Source: K189A clade bacterium
GTDB taxonomy: Bacteria > Pseudomonadota > Gammaproteobacteria > Pseudomonadales > Azotimanducaceae
Assembly (NCBI GenBank): GCA_018607725.1
Contig: JABBAY010000071.1
Span: forward strand, 1-45,923
Length of the DNA stretch: 45,923 nt
Direction of reading: 5' to 3'
Position 1 is the stretch's first letter, and every line of letters begins with the position of its first letter. Made by a program: the position numbers and the translations under genes. The notes beneath the pieces are model-generated. The model saw only the letters and a list, made by a program, of their open reading frames with translations, ran no database searches and was not told the DNA's origin. This document shows, piece after piece, positions 25,574 through 34,829 of this stretch.

Positions 25574-28234
25574 ATGACATTATTGGCTAACCACGACTTC
25601 GAGCGCGCCGTTGATACGCCTTATCTATTGACGCCATCAGAGATTGTCCAGCGATTCCAGGTTGACTCGAGGCTTGGGCTCACAGAAGCCGAGGTGCTGC
25701 GTCGACGCTCGATGTTTGGCAGTAACGTTATTTTCGAGGAGCCAGAACCGCCCCTCTGGCACTTGCTGCTGGCTCAATTCAAGGATGTGATGATTATTGT
25801 TTTGCTTGTTGCAGCGGTGATATCGGGCCTCATTGGTGAGTGGTTGGATACGCTGGTTATTCTATTCATCGTCTTGCTGAACGGAATTATTGGCGCGGTT
25901 CAAGCCTATCGCGCCGACCGAGCAGTGGCGGCATTGAAAGCGATGGACACGATCGAGAGCCAGGTCGTCAGAAATGGTAGGTCGCGCAGGTTGAGTATGA
26001 CGGAGTTGGTCGTCGGCGATATTGTCAGCATCGAAACTGGCATGGTAATTCCTGCCGATTTGCGCCTGCTAGAGTGCTACGACCTGGCGCTGAACGAAGC
26101 GTCACTCACCGGTGAATCATTGACAGTATCAAAGTCAACAGACGCGCTTGCTGGGGGGCGGCGAGCGCTGGTCGAGCAATCGAATATGGTGTTTAATGGT
26201 TCTCAGGTTAATCGTGGGCGCGGTTTGGGTGTTGTGGTGGCCGTGGGCATGGCGACCCAGCTTGGTCGTATTGCCAGCTTGTTGCAGGCGACCGGCGAAA
26301 CCCGTACGCCATTACAGAAGCGTCTGGCATTATTCGGCCAACGTCTGGCCTGGCTCGTACTGCTGTTATGTCTGATAATTTTTGGCTTTGGCATCTTCCG
26401 TGGTGAGCCCCTGACATTGATGTTCATGGTGGCGATCAGTCTGGGCGTTGCGGCAATTCCCGAAGCGCTACCAGCGGTTGTGAGTATCGCTCTGGCGCTC
26501 GGGGCTCGAAAGATGAGTCGCGAGGAAGCCTTGATTCGTCACCTGCCAGCCGTTGAAACACTCGGCTCCGTGACCTTTATCTGTAGTGACAAGACGGGCA
26601 CCCTGACTCAGAATAAAATGCGTCTGGATGCGCTCTATATGGATGGTCAGCGACGCAGTGATGTGCCGGCAGACGAGGCGGATTTATCTCGCTGGCTGCG
26701 TGAGGCCCTGGTCTTGAACAACAGCCTATCTCTGTTTGACGCGGTGTTGCAGGGCGACGCGACGGAAGTCGCTTTGTGCGAGGCAGGACAAAACGCAGGC
26801 TTGCTCAAGTCTGCCGCCATGACAGCACTGCCGCTGGTTACTGAGTTTAGTTTCGATACAGAGCGTAAGCGGATGACGACGGTCCATCAGCATGGTGAGG
26901 GCCTGGTTGTTTACGCCAAAGGTGCGCCGGAGGCCGTGCTGCCTTTATGTAGGCAGGCATTAACCCATGCAGGCTTAGAACCTGTGAATAGTGACGAGCT
27001 ATTACGTCAGGCAGAGCAGATTGCCGCAACGGGCTATCGAGTCTTGGTCTTGGCGATGAAGCAGATTGACGCCATGCCGGCAGATATTACCGCCTCAGCC
27101 ATGGAGTCTGATCTCTGTTTTCTGGCATTGGTGGGGTTAATAGATCCACCCAGGGATGAAGCAGCGCAGGCGGTTGCCGAATGCATCGATGCTGGGGTGA
27201 CTCCCGTGATGATTACTGGCGATCATCCAGCGACGGCCTTGGCGATCGCCCGGCGTTTGAAAATTTGCGCCGAGACTGATGTGGCGGTCACGGGCGAAGC
27301 ATTGAGTGGTTGGTCTGACAAGCAGCTTCAGGCGCGGGCCCGAGATCTGAAAGTGTATGCTCGAGTCTCGCCGCAACAAAAAATTCGGATCGTCGAGGCG
27401 TTGCAGGCTGTCGGTGAATTTTGTGCGATGACTGGCGATGGGGTCAATGATGCGCCAGCGTTGAAGCGAGCTGATATCGGCATAGCGATGGGCAGAAAAG
27501 GTACGGACGTCGCTCGAGAGGCCGCGGATATTGTCCTGCTGGACGATAACTTTGCCACCATTGTCAGTGCGGTTCGAGAAGGGCGGCGAATTTACGACAA
27601 TATACGCAAGTTTATCAAGTATACGATGACCAGCAATTCTGGCGAAATATGGACTTTGTTTTTGGCGCCACTGTTGGGCATGCCGCTGCCGCTGTTACCC
27701 ATTCATATTCTCTGGATAAATCTGGTGACCGACGGTTTGCCAGGACTGGCGCTGGCGCTTGAGCCGCTGGAACCGGGGGCAATGAAACGGCCACCGCGAC
27801 CGCCACAGGAGAGTATTTTTGCCGGCGGCATGTGGCAACACATTATCTGGGTTGGTTTGCTGATTGGCGGGGTTGCGTTGTATGGCCAGGCCTGGGCGCT
27901 AGATCATGGCTCGGCAGATGGGCAAACGATGGTGTTCACTGTGCTGACCTTCGCTCAACTGGCCCATGTGTTGGCGATCCGTTCGGAGCAAACCGCCTTT
28001 TGGCGTCTAGGTCTGTTAAGCAACCGTCCCTTGTTGATCGTAGTCGTGGGTACGGTAGGGCTGCAATTGGCCTTAATTTATACTCCCTGGCTGAATCAGT
28101 TGTTCAATCTACAGCCACTGAGTGGGCTTGAATTAGCTTTGAGTGTTGCGCTGGCGAGTGTGGTATTTCTGGCTGTTGAGTTAGAGAAGTGGATTCGGTG
28201 TCGCAAGGGTGCCGTCCAGCCGAACCCCACATGA
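25574..28234 (+). CDS. P2-type cation-transporting ATPase (SERCA/PMR1-like)
   Basis: The 886-residue ATPase has the actuator TGES at 179-182, the helix-4 motif PEALP at 296-300, the phosphorylated Asp339 in DKTGTLTQNKM, and MTGDGVNDAPALK. Residues equivalent to the SERCA calcium ligands can be seen: Glu in AAIPEALP, Asn and Glu in helix 5 (TSNSGE), Asn and Asp in helix 6 (WINLVTDGLP), and a Glu in helix 8 (IRSEQ). This supports Ca2+ or Mn2+ export, though Na+ or K+ cannot be excluded. ATG 25574 is preferred (AGGTGTTGGTGAG upstream, no homologous residues before it). Its stop is 15 bases from a converging gene. Confidence 0.9.
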   Translation: MTLLANHDFERAVDTPYLLTPSEIVQRFQVDSRLGLTEAEVLRRRSMFGSNVIFEEPEPPLWHLLLAQFKDVMIIVLLVAAVISGLIGEWLDTLVILFIVLLNGIIGAVQAYRADRAVAALKAMDTIESQVVRNGRSRRLSMTELVVGDIVSIETGMVIPADLRLLECYDLALNEASLTGESLTVSKSTDALAGGRRALVEQSNMVFNGSQVNRGRGLGVVVAVGMATQLGRIASLLQATGETRTPLQKRLALFGQRLAWLVLLLCLIIFGFGIFRGEPLTLMFMVAISLGVAAIPEALPAVVSIALALGARKMSREEALIRHLPAVETLGSVTFICSDKTGTLTQNKMRLDALYMDGQRRSDVPADEADLSRWLREALVLNNSLSLFDAVLQGDATEVALCEAGQNAGLLKSAAMTALPLVTEFSFDTERKRMTTVHQHGEGLVVYAKGAPEAVLPLCRQALTHAGLEPVNSDELLRQAEQIAATGYRVLVLAMKQIDAMPADITASAMESDLCFLALVGLIDPPRDEAAQAVAECIDAGVTPVMITGDHPATALAIARRLKICAETDVAVTGEALSGWSDKQLQARARDLKVYARVSPQQKIRIVEALQAVGEFCAMTGDGVNDAPALKRADIGIAMGRKGTDVAREAADIVLLDDNFATIVSAVREGRRIYDNIRKFIKYTMTSNSGEIWTLFLAPLLGMPLPLLPIHILWINLVTDGLPGLALALEPLEPGAMKRPPRPPQESIFAGGMWQHIIWVGLLIGGVALYGQAWALDHGSADGQTMVFTVLTFAQLAHVLAIRSEQTAFWRLGLLSNRPLLIVVVGTVGLQLALIYTPWLNQLFNLQPLSGLELALSVALASVVFLAVELEKWIRCRKGAVQPNPT

Positions 28235-28249
28235 AACGCTCGAAGCTTC

Positions 28250-30016
28250 CTAGGAGCGCAACAGGCGACCTGGCCTGGCACCCGTGTCTTGGTCATGGCT
28301 TCGAGTTTGAACACCGTTCACCAGGGTTGCAATATAGCCTGATGCGCCTTGCAGGAAGCGGGCGCCGCCAGCGGGCAAGTCATGCTGCAGTTGCATGCTG
28401 CCGAGTTTCAGGTTGTCGAAATCAATGACGTTAATGTCAGCACGCTTACCAATTTCGAGACTACCGCGGTCATGAAAACCAAAAAGTTGGGCATTTTTTA
28501 GGGTTTGGCGATGGATCAAGTGCGGTAGCGGCAAAATGGGCCCTCTAGTTCGATCGCGACCCCAATAGGTGAGCTGATAGGTCGGTGCCACCGCGTCAAA
28601 GATCAAGCTGACATGGGCGCCGGCATCACTCAAGCCGGTGACGGTGGTGGCATCCATGAGCATGTCATGAACCGCGTCGAGGTTATGATCGCTATAGTTA
28701 GTAAAAAACATCACCGCATTCTGACAACCATCTGCTGCCACCAGATAATCGTAGAAGAACTCCCAACTGTTTTGTTGTTTCGCGGCGGCGAGGGCGGCAA
28801 AAGATTGTGCGTGAGTTGGCTCGTAGTCCATGGTCTGGTCAAGCACATAAGTTTGGTCAAAGTTAATTTCGGCCTGGGCAATGCCATTTTCCATGGTGCC
28901 AGGGAACTCGTGCGGAACACTGGTCTCGTTGAGTAGCGCCGCCTTGACCTCCGGTGTGCGCATGGCGGCCAGCAATTCTTCAAAGGGAAGGTGCTTAAGT
29001 TGCAGATAAGTCGGCTTGCGCATGAAGCTGTGATAAGTCTTCAAGCCCAGGACGATGCCAGTGGGCCGACTGCCAACTTGCGGGTAGACCTTGCCAGCGG
29101 AGTCACCTGCCTTAATATTGCCGGCTTTAATCGTATCAATGACTTCGCGCCATTTATGCGTCCACTCATCAACCTGAAACAGGGTGAATGTGGTAGGTCT
29201 GCCGCTGACCTCGCTCACTTGCTGAATCAGTGCGACTTCTGCATCCAGGCTGTTGGGTTCGCCACCTTCGGCGGCACCGCTGCCCAAAGTACTAGAAGGA
29301 ATAATTTGGAATACGCCTTTGCCGGCGCGCTTCAGAGCGCCGGCTGCAATCGCCAGAATTTCCGCGTCATTGGCAAATGTGCCGGGCACAGGTTCGCCAC
29401 GGGTAGATCGATGGCCCAGAATTCGAGAGGTAGAAAAGCCTACGGCGCCAGCGTTCAATGCCTCGGTAATCAATGCTTGCATCTGCGCCATATCTTGGTC
29501 TGTAGCAGCTTCGTTATCCCGGCCGCGGGCACCCATCACATAATTCCTAACAGCGCCGTGGGCAACCAAAGAGCTGATGTCCAGCGCGTATTCGCGGCCC
29601 GCGAGAAAATCGAGATACTCTGGATAGGTTTCCCAAGCACCCCAGGGCATGCCTTCGTAGAGTGCGGTGCCGGGGATGTCCTCGACACCTTCCATGAGTT
29701 CAATGAGGTCCCTATGACCGCTGGGTGCGACGGGAGCAAAGCCCACGCCGCAGTTGCCCATGACGATGGTTGAGACACCATGGCTGGCAGAGGGGTTCAT
29801 TTCCGAGTCCCAGGTGACTTGGCCATCGTAGTGGGTATGGATATCGACCCAGCCGGGTGTGACGATGGCGCCAGAGGCGTCCAGCGTCTGTTTTGCGTCA
29901 ACATCGAGTTTGCCGATCGCGGTGATCAGGCCGTCTTTGATGCTGATGTCGGCCTGGTAGGCCGGAGCGCCGGTACCGTCAATGATAGTGCCTGATTTAA
30001 TCAGATAATCTTGCAT
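28250..30016 (-). CDS. N-acyl-D-amino-acid deacylase family amidohydrolase
   Basis: The 588-residue metallo-amidohydrolase has the first metal pair His60/His62 in DIHTHYDGQ, then GNCGVGFAP and the late SDAGAHVS motif that carries the catalytic Asp. This order is that of D-aminoacylase and dihydroorotase-like enzymes, and the VNGVQT-type C-terminus matches. Homologues are commonly annotated as N-acyl-D-amino-acid deacylase, but substrates are mostly untested. ATG 30016 is preferred over an in-frame GTG three codons upstream, because GGGTGA stands five bases before the ATG. A signal peptide is absent. Confidence 0.88.
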   Translation of the reverse strand: MQDYLIKSGTIIDGTGAPAYQADISIKDGLITAIGKLDVDAKQTLDASGAIVTPGWVDIHTHYDGQVTWDSEMNPSASHGVSTIVMGNCGVGFAPVAPSGHRDLIELMEGVEDIPGTALYEGMPWGAWETYPEYLDFLAGREYALDISSLVAHGAVRNYVMGARGRDNEAATDQDMAQMQALITEALNAGAVGFSTSRILGHRSTRGEPVPGTFANDAEILAIAAGALKRAGKGVFQIIPSSTLGSGAAEGGEPNSLDAEVALIQQVSEVSGRPTTFTLFQVDEWTHKWREVIDTIKAGNIKAGDSAGKVYPQVGSRPTGIVLGLKTYHSFMRKPTYLQLKHLPFEELLAAMRTPEVKAALLNETSVPHEFPGTMENGIAQAEINFDQTYVLDQTMDYEPTHAQSFAALAAAKQQNSWEFFYDYLVAADGCQNAVMFFTNYSDHNLDAVHDMLMDATTVTGLSDAGAHVSLIFDAVAPTYQLTYWGRDRTRGPILPLPHLIHRQTLKNAQLFGFHDRGSLEIGKRADINVIDFDNLKLGSMQLQHDLPAGGARFLQGASGYIATLVNGVQTRSHDQDTGARPGRLLRS

Positions 30017-30106
30017 ACGATTCACCCGTCGTTGTTGGCAATAAGTTATCAGATGTTAGGGGGCTGATGCCAGATTATCTGTTTAAAAAATAGGCACTGT
30101 TACTGG

Positions 30107-33100
30107 TCACTTGAAGTCGCGAGACTGTAACGCAAAATGTTCGAGGTGATGGCTCAAGTCTTCGACTTGGCCGGCGATGACGTGAATGATCGACCCCTGG
30201 CGTTCCAGGATGCCCTTCACCTTAAGCAGTCGGCCCTGGATGATAGCGGTGCGGTACTGCTCTAATATACGGGTCCAAACCACGATATTGATATTGTCGG
30301 TTTCATCTTCAAGGGTCAGGAACAACACCCCTGCAGCCGAAGAAGGTCGTTGTCGGCCTGTGACAATGCCAGCCACCTGGACAAATTGGCCATGGTCTAA
30401 CGTGGCTAATTCAGTACCAGTTTTACATTGACTGAAAGGCTTGCCAGATTCACGCAATATGGCCATTGGGTGTCGGCCAAGGGTCAAGCCCAGGCTTTGG
30501 TAGTCGGCCCTCAGGTCGTCTGTTTCCGCCGGTGGCGCCAGATAAACTCCGCTGCCCTCGGCGACCATGGATGGCGCATCAGTCGCATCAAGTTCGGTGT
30601 CGGGTAATATGCCTCGGGCCTGCCAATGCGTCTGGTAACGGTGTCCTGCCAGGCTCTTGAAGGCACCGCCTTCCGTGAGTCGGCCAAGGTCGCTTCGGTC
30701 CAGACGGGCACGCCTGGCGATATCATCAAGATCCTTGATTTCCTGCTGCTTACGAGCATGCAGAATGCGAAAAATAGTCTCGGTCTTGAGCCCCTTAATA
30801 CGTTGCAGGCCCAGGCGTACGGCCGGTTGGCGCGGTGCATATGTTGCTTCAGGTTGAGGTAGCTCAAGGGTCGATTCCCAATCACTGTAGAGGATGTCAA
30901 CAGGACGTATTTCAATATTGTGGCGCCGTGCATCCTGTACCAATTGCGATGGCGAATAGAACCCCATGGGTTGGCTGTTGAGCAGGCCGCAATAGAATGC
31001 CGCCGGCTCATGGCACTTCAACCAGGCTGAAAAATACACCAGCAATGCGAAGCTGGCGGCATGGGATTCAGGAAAGCCATAGTCACCGAACCCCTTGATT
31101 TGCTCAAAGATACGCTCGGCAAAATCGCGATCATGGCCCCGTGTAAGCATGCCATTGATGAGTTTTTGCTGGAACACCTCGAGTCCACCTCGACGTTTCC
31201 AGGCCGCCATGGCGCGTCGTAATTGGTCGGCTTCTCCCGGAGAAAAACCCGCCGCGACCACCGCCAGTTTAATAACCTGCTCCTGGAAAATAGGGATCCC
31301 AAGGGTGCGCCCTAATACTGACTTAACTGCCTCGTTAGCGTAAGTAACCGTCTCTTCACCATTGCGCCGTTTCAAATAAGGGTGAACCATATTGCCCTGG
31401 ATAGGGCCGGGCCTGACAATGGCAACCTCAATCACCAAGTCATAGAAGCAGGCGGGCTTCAAGCGCGGTAACATGGACATTTGAGCCCGTGATTCCACCT
31501 GAAAAACCCCCAGACTGTCGGCCCGCTGTAACATCTGGTAGGTCAGCGGGTCCTCTGTGGGAATGCTCGCCAGGTCAAGGCGAGTATGCCGATATTGATT
31601 AATTAAATTCAGGGTTTTGCGAATCGCAGTCAACATACCCAAGGCCAGGATATCGACTTTCAATAGGCCCAGAGCTTCCAGGTCATACTTGTCCCATTGA
31701 ATAATTGTCCTGTCAGGCATCGCTGCATTTTCAATAGGTACCAATTGGGACAAGGGTCCGCTGGAGATAATAAAACCGCCAACATGCTGAGACAGATGGC
31801 GTGGCGTGCCGAGTATTTGCTGGATCAGGTCAATAAATTGGCCAATGATCGGGCTCCGTGGGTTAATGCCGGCGGCCTCGAACCGAGCCTGTAACTCATC
31901 CCGTTTATCCCACCAGGATAGGGAGCTGGCCAGGTGTTCAACGAGGGTCAGATCCATGCCGAGGGCTTTGCCGACATCTCTGACGGCGCTCTTGGGTCGA
32001 TAGGTGACCACACTGGCTGCCAGGGCGGCGCGATGGCGGCCATATTTTTTATAGATATATTGAATCACTTCTTCGCGGCGTTCGTGCTCAAAGTCAACAT
32101 CAATGTCTGGCGGCTCATCACGTTCTTTGGAGATAAACCGTTCAAACAGCAAGTCAGACTTGGCGGGGTCAACTTCGGTTATTTCGAGACAATAGCAGAC
32201 GGCGCTATTGGCCGCAGAGCCGCGGCCCTGACACAGAATCTGGGCGTCGCGGGCAAATTGCACGATGTCGAATACGGTCAGAAAATAATACTCGTATTGT
32301 AGATCCTGAATCAGTCGCAATTCTTTTTCGATCGTTGCCCAGACCTTGGGTTTAACCCCCTGTGGCCAGCGCCTGTTGGCACCTGCCTCCACCAGTTGGC
32401 GTAGATACTGTGGCGGCGTCAGGTTGGGTGGTACCAATTCCTGGGGGTACTCATAGCGCAACTCATCCAAAGAGAAATCGCACAGGTCGCTAATCCGAAC
32501 AGTCTCTGCCAGCAGTGCTGGTGGATACAGGCTGGCCAGCAAGGGTAAAGAGCGCAGGTGTCGCTCACCATGGGCAAACAATAATTTTCCAGCCAGCCGT
32601 AAAGGTTGGCCAATGCGTATAGCAGAGACGATATCCTGTAAGGCTTTACGACCCGGGTGATGCATATGGACATCGCCGCAGGCTACCAGCGGCAGTTCAA
32701 AGGCCTTAGAGAGTTCAAAAGCCTGCTGATAGGCCGTCATGTCCTGACCATCGGGAAATATTTCAACGCCGAGCCAGAGCCGTTTACTAAAATGCTGGGC
32801 AAGCCATTGGCCTGTCGTATGAGTACGATCCTTGTCCGGGTGGATGGGTCGGTCATACTGATTGCGCCGAGTATTGGGCAGCCAGATCACAAGACATTGG
32901 CTTAGGCCAAACTCTATATCCTTAAGGTCTAATTGATAATCGCCTTTACCGGCTCTTCTGCGACCCAGAGTGATCAAGTTGCAGATTTGACCGTAGCCGG
33001 CACGATTGGGTGCTAGGAGAATCAGGTGGGTGTCATCAGTTAAGTAAAACTGGCTACCTATCAGGAGTTTCAGGCCGCACTCTCGAGCAGCGACATGGGC

Positions 33101-33301
33101 TTTGACGACGCCAGCCATAGAGCACTCATCGGTGATTGCCAGCGCATGATAACCCAGGCCGGCGGCTTGTTTGACGAGCTCCTCCGGCGATGAGGCGCCA
33201 CGCAAAAAGGAGTAATGACTGATGCAATGTAGTTCAGCGTAGGGGCTTTTTGTAGGGTCGCGAAGCCGGCCTGAAGGAGAGAGTGGGCCTGATAATGACA
33301 T
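30107..33301 (-). CDS. dnaE2: Error-prone DNA polymerase DnaE2
   Basis: The 1064-residue C-family polymerase performs damage-induced translesion synthesis with ImuA/ImuB. The PHP domain (20-210) opens with YAELHCISHYSFLRGAS. The palm contains GRGSAANS (359-366) and the catalytic acidic cluster DIDVDF with Asp401 and Asp403. A later QVESRAQMSMLPRL block and a C-terminal OB domain (VQVAGIVTGRQRP) follow. Length and the SFLRGAS opening favour DnaE2 over replicative DnaE1 (about 1160). It has its own LexA-controlled promoter. imuB lies about 11 kb away on the same strand rather than next to it. Confidence 0.95.
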   Translation of the reverse strand: MSLSGPLSPSGRLRDPTKSPYAELHCISHYSFLRGASSPEELVKQAAGLGYHALAITDECSMAGVVKAHVAARECGLKLLIGSQFYLTDDTHLILLAPNRAGYGQICNLITLGRRRAGKGDYQLDLKDIEFGLSQCLVIWLPNTRRNQYDRPIHPDKDRTHTTGQWLAQHFSKRLWLGVEIFPDGQDMTAYQQAFELSKAFELPLVACGDVHMHHPGRKALQDIVSAIRIGQPLRLAGKLLFAHGERHLRSLPLLASLYPPALLAETVRISDLCDFSLDELRYEYPQELVPPNLTPPQYLRQLVEAGANRRWPQGVKPKVWATIEKELRLIQDLQYEYYFLTVFDIVQFARDAQILCQGRGSAANSAVCYCLEITEVDPAKSDLLFERFISKERDEPPDIDVDFEHERREEVIQYIYKKYGRHRAALAASVVTYRPKSAVRDVGKALGMDLTLVEHLASSLSWWDKRDELQARFEAAGINPRSPIIGQFIDLIQQILGTPRHLSQHVGGFIISSGPLSQLVPIENAAMPDRTIIQWDKYDLEALGLLKVDILALGMLTAIRKTLNLINQYRHTRLDLASIPTEDPLTYQMLQRADSLGVFQVESRAQMSMLPRLKPACFYDLVIEVAIVRPGPIQGNMVHPYLKRRNGEETVTYANEAVKSVLGRTLGIPIFQEQVIKLAVVAAGFSPGEADQLRRAMAAWKRRGGLEVFQQKLINGMLTRGHDRDFAERIFEQIKGFGDYGFPESHAASFALLVYFSAWLKCHEPAAFYCGLLNSQPMGFYSPSQLVQDARRHNIEIRPVDILYSDWESTLELPQPEATYAPRQPAVRLGLQRIKGLKTETIFRILHARKQQEIKDLDDIARRARLDRSDLGRLTEGGAFKSLAGHRYQTHWQARGILPDTELDATDAPSMVAEGSGVYLAPPAETDDLRADYQSLGLTLGRHPMAILRESGKPFSQCKTGTELATLDHGQFVQVAGIVTGRQRPSSAAGVLFLTLEDETDNINIVVWTRILEQYRTAIIQGRLLKVKGILERQGSIIHVIAGQVEDLSHHLEHFALQSRDFK

Positions 33302-33340
33302 GATTTCTGGTCGAGTCCTGGCGGTGAGTTGGCAAAAGTA

Positions 33341-33356
33341 CTGTAAATATATACAG
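33341..33356 (-). promoter_or_regulatory. LexA box (SOS operator) of dnaE2
   Basis: CTGTATATATTTACAG on the minus strand differs by one base from the E. coli LexA consensus CTGTATATATATACAG and keeps the CTGT-N8-ACAG frame. It covers the predicted -10 box and lies 40 bases before the dnaE2 start codon. Confidence 0.9.
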
Positions 33357-33374
33357 CTTTATTTGGCCAAGCAA
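33346..33374 (-). promoter_or_regulatory. Predicted dnaE2 promoter
   Basis: On the minus strand TTGCTT (33374-33369) and TATATT (33351-33346) are 17 bases apart. The -10 lies wholly within the LexA box, so bound LexA would block RNA polymerase. Confidence 0.6.
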
Positions 33375-33419
33375 TAGCCGAGATCATGGCAAGGTATTTT
33401 TTGTAGCTAATCTACCAGG

Positions 33420-34448
33420 TCACTGTTTGTTGAATAGATAGTGACCGATAAACCATTCGTGACCCTGGTTATAGGCGAACAGGGTCTCGCAGGCCATAAA
33501 GAACATTCGCCAGCGGTTGAATTGAATGATCGGTGGGCGGTGATCGGGGGAATGAACAAAGATCTCAAGAATTTGCGGTTTGAACCGATCACAGTTAACG
33601 AGCCAGGTAGCGCAAGTTTGCGCGTAGTGTGTACCGTTGACAGGCCAGCGGTCTTCCAGGCTTAAATGGGCCTGGAACTGTAACGGTAAATCCCAGGATG
33701 GCATCATCCCGCCACTGAAAAAATTAGTCGCCAACCAGTCGGATTCAGATTCGCTCTCAAAGAAGTAAGGGAAAGTCTGGTGGCAAAAAATTTGGAAGAA
33801 TAACTTGCCCTCGGGCTCGAGCCAGCTGGCGATACGTTCAAACAATAATTCATGATTACGCATATGTTCAAACATTTCGATAGAGACGATGCGATCAAAT
33901 CTTTGTTCAGTATTAAAGTCGTTCATATCGCTGCAAATGACCTCAATGTTCGCCAGGTCGCGCTTTTCGGCAGCACTATCAATATAGGCTTTTTGAGATT
34001 CTGAATTTCCTAACGCGACGATCTTACTGTCGGGATATTGTTCGGCCATCCAGAGTGTTAACGCGCCCCAGCCACAACCCAATTCCAGTATGGTTTTTGC
34101 GCCATCAAGTTGAGCCCGCTCACAGGTGAGTTTCAGCATGGCGGCCTCAGCTTCACTGAGGTCAGTGGTGGGGGCGTCGAACAGTGCGCTACTGTATTTT
34201 TTATGTTCGCCCAGTACTAAGTCAAAAAAATCGGTGGAAACATTGTAATGTTGTTCGTTGGCCTCAAGCGTGTTGATTGCCAACGGGCTATCTTTCATCT
34301 GCACCAACATGCCTTTTAAGGTAAGCAGCTTTCGATACTGCTTACGGATTTGGCGGCGTCTTTGCTGGACAAGCATACGGATGCCCGCACGAGTCAGCAG
34401 ATCGGGCATATACCCTTGCTCCGCAAAATTGATCAAAGAAGTTAGCAT
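33420..34448 (-). CDS. CFA-type SAM methyltransferase (coclaurine N-methyltransferase-like)
   Basis: The 342-residue protein has a cyclopropane-fatty-acid-synthase-type methyltransferase fold. SAM motif I is ILELGCGWGALTLW (about 121-134), after the QHYNVSTDFF entry helix, with YSSALF and FDRIVSIEMFEHM following. The C-terminal segment (FFSGGMMPSWDLPLQFQ, NGTHYAQTCATWL) resembles plant coclaurine N-methyltransferases as I recall them, more closely than it does E. coli Cfa, and the long N-terminal lipid-binding domain of Cfa is missing. The acceptor could be a lipid or an amine. It lies upstream of dnaE2 on the same strand, but dnaE2 has its own promoter. Confidence 0.85.
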   Translation of the reverse strand: MLTSLINFAEQGYMPDLLTRAGIRMLVQQRRRQIRKQYRKLLTLKGMLVQMKDSPLAINTLEANEQHYNVSTDFFDLVLGEHKKYSSALFDAPTTDLSEAEAAMLKLTCERAQLDGAKTILELGCGWGALTLWMAEQYPDSKIVALGNSESQKAYIDSAAEKRDLANIEVICSDMNDFNTEQRFDRIVSIEMFEHMRNHELLFERIASWLEPEGKLFFQIFCHQTFPYFFESESESDWLATNFFSGGMMPSWDLPLQFQAHLSLEDRWPVNGTHYAQTCATWLVNCDRFKPQILEIFVHSPDHRPPIIQFNRWRMFFMACETLFAYNQGHEWFIGHYLFNKQ

Positions 34449-34829
34449 TTTCCTAAGAGCTTCCGTATCGAGTGTCCGGTAAATCGGCTACGGCTATTCT
34501 ACCTTTCGTGACAAGCAAAAACCCAAGTCGTAGCCGCAATGCTGTCAAGTTGAGATCATAATCCAATAGGCTTGCGACCGATACCTAAGCGTGTCAATGT
34601 TTGTCTGGTGACATGGTTTTGGTGACATGGTTTTGGTGACATGGTTTTGGTGACATGGTTTTGGTGACATGGTTTTGGTGACATGGCTTTGGCGGCTAAG
34701 TGTATGGTCCGACTAGGCTGTGTGTTGTCATTAAGTCGGTGATCTTGAGCGGGTTGCCGACTGATGAAGATGAATGGTCCGTTGATTCAGCTTGCTGACA
34801 ACGCAGATTGATCAAAAAGGAGCGCGAGA
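34449..34829. other. Divergent intergenic region with tandem repeat
   Basis: These 381 bases separate the minus-strand methyltransferase from the plus-strand hydrolase and contain a six-copy 14-bp tandem repeat. Apart from the repeat I see no clear promoter, terminator or reading frame; the ribosome site AAGGAGCG belongs to the hydrolase. Confidence 0.5.
34607..34690. repeat. Tandem repeat, 14-bp unit, six copies
   Basis: The unit GGTGACATGGTTTT repeats head to tail six times without spacers. Copies 1-5 are identical and copy 6 has one T-to-C change. It lies 158 bases from the methyltransferase start and 139 bases from the hydrolase start, between divergent genes. The 14-bp period is not a multiple of three, and no frame uses it. 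Confidence 0.97.

Noticed and set aside
28991-29773. Plus-strand open frame of 260 codons
   Set aside because: It lies wholly opposite the amidohydrolase gene, whose motifs are clear. The antisense frame has no family features.
34607-34690. CRISPR array
   Set aside because: The 14-bp units abut directly with no spacers and there are no cas genes.
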